Source: Thermoplasmatales archaeon
GTDB lineage: Archaea; Thermoplasmatota; Thermoplasmata; Methanomassiliicoccales; Methanomethylophilaceae
DNA: 15,900 nucleotides
NCBI GenBank assembly: GCA_012522645.1
Contig: JAAYKC010000022.1
Span: 1-15,900, forward strand
Direction: 5' to 3'
Shown: positions 12,599 to 15,900 of the stretch, piece by piece
Position numbering within the stretch: the first letter of the stretch is position 1
How the letters are laid out: each line of letters starts with the position of its first letter
Notes under the pieces: generated by a model
Databases searched by the model: none
What the model was told of the DNA's origin: nothing
The model's input: only the letters and a program-made list of their open reading frames with translations
Position numbers and translations under genes: made by a program

Positions 12599-15466
12599 TC
12601 ATTCCAGGTATATCGCCGGTCTTCCGGGCACAGCCATCTTGGCTTTGTCACTGGGGTCGTACTTACCATCATCATCGGCGGAGAAGACCTCCGCTTTGAG
12701 GTTCATCTCCCCTGACAGGAATCCCGTTGCCGCGGCCAGGTGCGCTCTCTCATCGGATTCGAACATGGGCCTCATGCTTCCGGCGGGCAGGCGCATCATG
12801 TCCTCCGCCGTCTTGCGGGCCGTATCGGAAGCTGCCTTCCCGTGAGCTCTTATGTCCTGGTCGGACATGCACGCCTTGGTCAGGGACGGTATGCTCAGCT
12901 CCCCCTCATCCTGGAGCTCCAGCGCTTTGCCGAGTATCTTCATCTTCCACGAGGGCGATGTGTACAGCACCATGCGCTTCGGCTCTATCCCCGTGACCTT
13001 TATTATCTGCTGAGCATCGGACATCACCTCTCTTATGAGGTCCTCGCCGTACTCAGCGGGCACGGAGCGCTCCCCTGCCTCGGGGAGCTGTGCCTCGGAG
13101 ACGAGGCCTTCGAAACCTGCCGACTCCCACATCTCCTCCGCCATATGAGGCGTTACCGGCATCATCGCCTTTATCCAGGTCCTGAGACAATCGGATATCG
13201 TCCCTGGATCCCCGCCGCCCCTTCTCTGATACCATCTGAAATCATTGAATATCTCGAAGTATGCCACCGTGGCCATCTGCCTCAGGTCGTACTTCTCCAT
13301 GGCGGACCTTATCGTGCCCACATGGGCATTCATCCTGGAGACCAGCCACGCATCCATCTCGGTCCCGGGGCCTTTGCATGACGCCAGGTCCCCGACGAAG
13401 GAGACGATCCTGTCCAGCCTCTGAGAATAGGACATCAGCGTGTCCTCGTCCCACTCCACATCTGCGAAGGGGGATGCCACGTGAGCGTAGTACAGCCTCA
13501 TCCCGTCCGCGCCGAATCTCTTCGCCGCCCCCGGGATCGGCTGGGCGCCGCCCTTGGATTTGGAGATCTTGCTCTTCTTGCCCGTGATGTACCAATTGAC
13601 CATGATCCCCCGGGGCCACATCTCCGGGGGCAGCACCGCCGCATGGTTCTTCAGGAATGCAGGGAAGTGCACGGTCATGTGCTCCTTGCCCCCTAAGTTA
13701 AGGTCCAGAGGATACCAGTAGAGGACATCCTCCCTTATCCTCCTCAGAAGGGGCTCTTCGATGCCGCATTCCCCGGACACCGTTCCCGGATCGCCCTTCC
13801 CCAGTATCGCATAGTCGAAGAAGGCCTCCGTCATCTGCTCCGGGGCTATGCGCCCGTCATTGGCGTACATTGATATGAGATAATAGACGGGATAGAGGGT
13901 GGAATCTGATATCGCCTCGATTATCCATCTCTCGTCGAATGGGAACTTCGTACCGAGCCAGTTGCCCAGGCGGACACAGGCCCTCTCCCTGAACCACTTC
14001 AGGACCGCGTGCACATTGTTGTAGTACTCCACGGGATTGATCGTCATGGTCCTGCAGTGATCCGAGGTCCTCTGAGTCAGCTCCTCGTTCCCGTAATCTA
14101 TGAACCATTGGTCGTCTATCTTCTTGATGACGACCCTGCGGCCGCATCTGCATATGACCTCCTCTGAGAGGTCGTAGAACACATCCGCCTCCCCGGAGTC
14201 GATCATGGCCTGCTTCATACGGTCCTTGGCCTCCTCGACCCTCAGGCCTGCGAACTCACCGCAGATGTCATTCATCACCCCGGTGTGGTATCCGTCCTTG
14301 TAGACCTGTTTCTTGGCCTCCTCGAGACGGGGGTCCCCGGCCTCTATGATGCCCATGCGCTCGATGATATCCTGAGCGGGGAATTCCCCGTAGCCCTTCA
14401 TCGATATTATGGAGACGGGAACGACGGAATCGATCATCTCCTTGGTGACGCCGTACCTCTCTGCGTATGAAGAATCCTCCTTGAGCTTGAGGATGGACAT
14501 CCAGTCGTCGGGAGCATCGGACGGCACCGATGTGACCATGCCCGTTCCCACATCCGGATCGCAGAACTCCGCCGGCAGCACAGGTATCTCCCTGTGTATC
14601 ATCGGCGCTGCGCACATGCGGCCTACGAGATCGGAGCCCTTCACAGTCCCCGTCCTCTCAAGACCGTCCATCTGATGGCTGAGCTTGTCATATGCCTGAG
14701 GGGACACTATCCATGTCTCCCCGCCGTTGCGTACCTTCACGTACTCCACTTCGGGATTCACCCAGAAGCACACCTGCCCGTAGACGGTCTCAGGTCTCAG
14801 GGTGGCCGCCACCAGGATCTCGCCGCCGGACCTGAATTTCAGGAGGGTGTACTCCTGCGTCTCCGCATTGCCTCCCTTTGACAGGTCCGTCTCAGACGGG
14901 TCCACGGCAACGGGGCCGCAGGACGGGCATGCCGGCGCGAAATAAGGCTTCTGTATGAGAAGACCGGCATCATTGAGCTTGCGGAACTGCCACTGCATGA
15001 ATCTGGAATAATCGGGATACAGGGTGCAGGTGAATCTGCGCCAGTCGGCCAGGAACCCGAACCTCTTCCAATACTCCTCCTGATACACATCGTTGAAGAA
15101 CCGTACGACGTTCAGAGGATCCCGCAGCTCCCCCTCCAGCTTCTCCGGGGGGCATCCGTTCCTGATCATGTAATCTATCGTGTTCTCATCCCCGGCCGCT
15201 ATCCTGGCGGCCAGGCTTATGGCGCCGTTCCCGGTGGCATGCGTACCTACGGGGAATAGCACATTGTACCCTGTCATGCGCTTGTATCTTCCGACGGCAT
15301 CCGCATAGGTGTATCCTCTCATGTGACCGACGTGCAGGTACCCCGTGACACCGGGATATGCGAAAATGATCATGAACTTCGGTCTCTCGTCTCTCTCGGA
15401 CTCGTTGAGCTTCCTATCAGACCATACGGTCTGCCATTTCCTCTCTATGATCTCGTAATCAGGCAA
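12599..15466 (-). CDS. leuS: Leucyl-tRNA synthetase, archaeal type
   Basis: LeuRS charges tRNA-Leu with leucine and edits mischarged products. Numbered from the TTG at 15466 (955 aa), the class I HIGH motif appears as HVGHMRGY (45-52), followed by VLFPVGTHATGN. The editing insertion (CP1) occupies about 165-500 and includes LRPETVYGQ and the TSVPSDAPDD segment typical of LeuRS editing sites. A zinc-type cysteine pair lies at CPSCG and another at CRCG. The KMSKS signature is KISKS near residue 630, before the helical anticodon-binding domain. Length fits archaeal enzymes. The longest frame starts with TTG at 15499, but the TATA box (15510-15520) puts the transcript start near 15490, and a GAGGG ribosome-binding site precedes the TTG at 15466, giving MPDYEIIERKWQ, like relatives. 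A non-ATG start on a synthetase gene is slightly unusual. Confidence 0.95.
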   Translation of the reverse strand: MPDYEIIERKWQTVWSDRKLNESERDERPKFMIIFAYPGVTGYLHVGHMRGYTYADAVGRYKRMTGYNVLFPVGTHATGNGAISLAARIAAGDENTIDYMIRNGCPPEKLEGELRDPLNVVRFFNDVYQEEYWKRFGFLADWRRFTCTLYPDYSRFMQWQFRKLNDAGLLIQKPYFAPACPSCGPVAVDPSETDLSKGGNAETQEYTLLKFRSGGEILVAATLRPETVYGQVCFWVNPEVEYVKVRNGGETWIVSPQAYDKLSHQMDGLERTGTVKGSDLVGRMCAAPMIHREIPVLPAEFCDPDVGTGMVTSVPSDAPDDWMSILKLKEDSSYAERYGVTKEMIDSVVPVSIISMKGYGEFPAQDIIERMGIIEAGDPRLEEAKKQVYKDGYHTGVMNDICGEFAGLRVEEAKDRMKQAMIDSGEADVFYDLSEEVICRCGRRVVIKKIDDQWFIDYGNEELTQRTSDHCRTMTINPVEYYNNVHAVLKWFRERACVRLGNWLGTKFPFDERWIIEAISDSTLYPVYYLISMYANDGRIAPEQMTEAFFDYAILGKGDPGTVSGECGIEEPLLRRIREDVLYWYPLDLNLGGKEHMTVHFPAFLKNHAAVLPPEMWPRGIMVNWYITGKKSKISKSKGGAQPIPGAAKRFGADGMRLYYAHVASPFADVEWDEDTLMSYSQRLDRIVSFVGDLASCKGPGTEMDAWLVSRMNAHVGTIRSAMEKYDLRQMATVAYFEIFNDFRWYQRRGGGDPGTISDCLRTWIKAMMPVTPHMAEEMWESAGFEGLVSEAQLPEAGERSVPAEYGEDLIREVMSDAQQIIKVTGIEPKRMVLYTSPSWKMKILGKALELQDEGELSIPSLTKACMSDQDIRAHGKAASDTARKTAEDMMRLPAGSMRPMFESDERAHLAAATGFLSGEMNLKAEVFSADDDGKYDPSDKAKMAVPGRPAIYLE

Positions 15467-15509
15467 CTCAGGACACCCTCGGGTTTGATGCCACTTCAAA
15501 GTGCGCTTT

Positions 15510-15520
15510 AATTATATAAC
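15510..15520 (-). promoter_or_regulatory. TATA box of leuS
   Basis: GTTATATAATT on the minus strand, a strong TATA box, predicts transcription from about 15488-15492. This excludes the longer TTG start at 15499 and supports the TTG at 15466. Confidence 0.65.
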
Positions 15521-15540
15521 TATGCGAAACATACGAAGGG

Positions 15541-15619
15541 ATGCATCGTCCCCGGCATGCATGACCTGCGGAATGCATGTTCCCGGTTTGCATTGCAGAT
15601 GTAATGCAATGTAAGACAA
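15541..15619. repeat. Five ATGCAT-type iterons at about 16-bp spacing, putative operator array
   Basis: ATGCAT begins at 15541, 15557 and 15573, then TTGCAT at 15588 and ATGCAA at 15604. The spacings are 16, 16, 15 and 16 bp. The first three units also share a C-rich then CGG second half. The last two units form the inverted repeat CATTGCA-N7-TGCAATG (15591-15611). The array lies between the divergent leuS and ribbon-helix-helix promoters and ends about 10 bp before the TATA box of the latter. Ribbon-helix-helix proteins often bind such iterated sites, so autoregulation by the downstream gene is likely but inferred. Confidence 0.6.
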
Positions 15620-15620
15620 T

Positions 15621-15630
15621 CATTATATAC
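15621..15630 (+). promoter_or_regulatory. TATA box of the ribbon-helix-helix gene
   Basis: CATTATATAC predicts a transcript start near 15651 and a leader of about 44 bases. The iteron array ends immediately upstream, in the region where TFB contacts DNA. Confidence 0.6.
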
Positions 15631-15694
15631 ACGCATTACGTCTTCGTTTCCAAGCCTGAAGGGATGGGCTCTATGGGCTGATAGAGGCGGGACG

Positions 15695-15900
15695 ATGAAC
15701 ATGGGAAGGCAGATAACGCTCAGGATGGGAGCAGATGAGGTCCAAAGCATGGATTCTTATCTGTCCGAGCACCCGGAACTCGGGAGCCAGTCCATGTTCA
15801 TCAGAACCGCCGTCCGCGAATACATCAATAGGGATGCTGATGTTGCGGTATCAGATAGCGACGGGATCCTCGTCCGTTTCACCGAGGCGGAGATGATGGC
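15695..15900 (+). CDS. Ribbon-helix-helix transcriptional regulator, cut by the window edge
   Basis: The visible 68 residues begin MNMGRQITLRMGADEV, a short basic beta strand followed by two helices (EVQSMDSYLSEH and SQSMFIRTAVREYINRD). This is the ribbon-helix-helix (Arc/MetJ/CopG) DNA-binding fold, which works as a dimer that inserts the strand into the major groove. The part after residue 50 (DADVAVSDSDGILVRFTEAEMM) begins an unknown second domain that may sense a ligand or protein; the end is outside the window. GAGGCGGG just before the ATG at 15695 is a good ribosome-binding site. An ATG two codons later is possible. The iteron array upstream is a likely target. Targets beyond itself cannot be inferred. 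Confidence 0.85.
   Translation, partial: MNMGRQITLRMGADEVQSMDSYLSEHPELGSQSMFIRTAVREYINRDADVAVSDSDGILVRFTEAEMM

Noticed and set aside
15520..15750. 76-codon minus-strand frame between leuS and the regulator
   Set aside because: It overlaps the regulator start, its TATA box and the iterons, and its product has no family features.

Overview
The window looks like a methanogenic archaeon of the Thermoplasmata, most likely order Methanomassiliicoccales. This is inference from gene content: a methanogenesis-marker PurM/HypE-like protein, an archaeal 7S (SRP) RNA, an archaeal ribosomal-protein run (S19e, PDCD5, L39e, L31e, aIF6), MptE, DUF373, TATA-type promoters and several apparently leaderless genes. 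All but two of the stop codons are TGA. The single TAG is followed directly by TAA, which would suit a lineage that reads TAG as pyrrolysine.

Layout, left to right. (1) 1-1200, minus strand: a sodium:solute symporter cut by the window edge, preceded by a 36-residue single-span accessory protein with an ATGA overlap. Their promoter carries a 19-bp palindrome near the predicted transcription start. (2) 1367-1663, plus: SRP RNA. (3) 1680-3265, minus: the methanogenesis-marker-2-like protein and an unrecognised protein with a possible helix-turn-helix. (4) 3266-3671: a 400-bp intergenic region with a diverged repeat and an AT-rich element found in both flanking promoters. (5) 3672-5768, plus: anaerobic ribonucleotide reductase NrdD, followed by a T-tract terminator. 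(6) 5878-7413, plus: a PDZ-containing site-2-type membrane protease. (7) 7403-9173, minus: a DUF373 membrane protein and MptE, overlapping and probably one operon. (8) 9269-9910, plus: a metallo-beta-lactamase-fold hydrolase. (9) 9907-11785, minus: a tight translation operon rps19e-pdcd5-rpl39e-rpl31e-eif6. (10) 11786-12054: a spacer with a strong candidate for a small structured RNA on the minus strand, made of three consecutive hairpins. (11) 12055-12597, plus: flavin prenyltransferase UbiX. (12) 12599-15466, minus: leucyl-tRNA synthetase. (13) 15467-15694: a divergent promoter region with five ATGCAT-type iterons at about 16-bp spacing. (14) 15695-15900, plus: a ribbon-helix-helix regulator cut by the right edge.

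Most of the window is core informational and cofactor machinery: protein synthesis (ribosomal proteins, aIF6, LeuRS), membrane targeting (SRP RNA), pterin cofactor synthesis (MptE), deoxynucleotide synthesis (NrdD) and prenylated flavin (UbiX). I see no insertion sequence, CRISPR array, tRNA or rRNA. The most novel content is small or non-coding: the three-hairpin RNA, the iteron array, the two-copy element around nrdD and the palindrome-controlled symporter pair.
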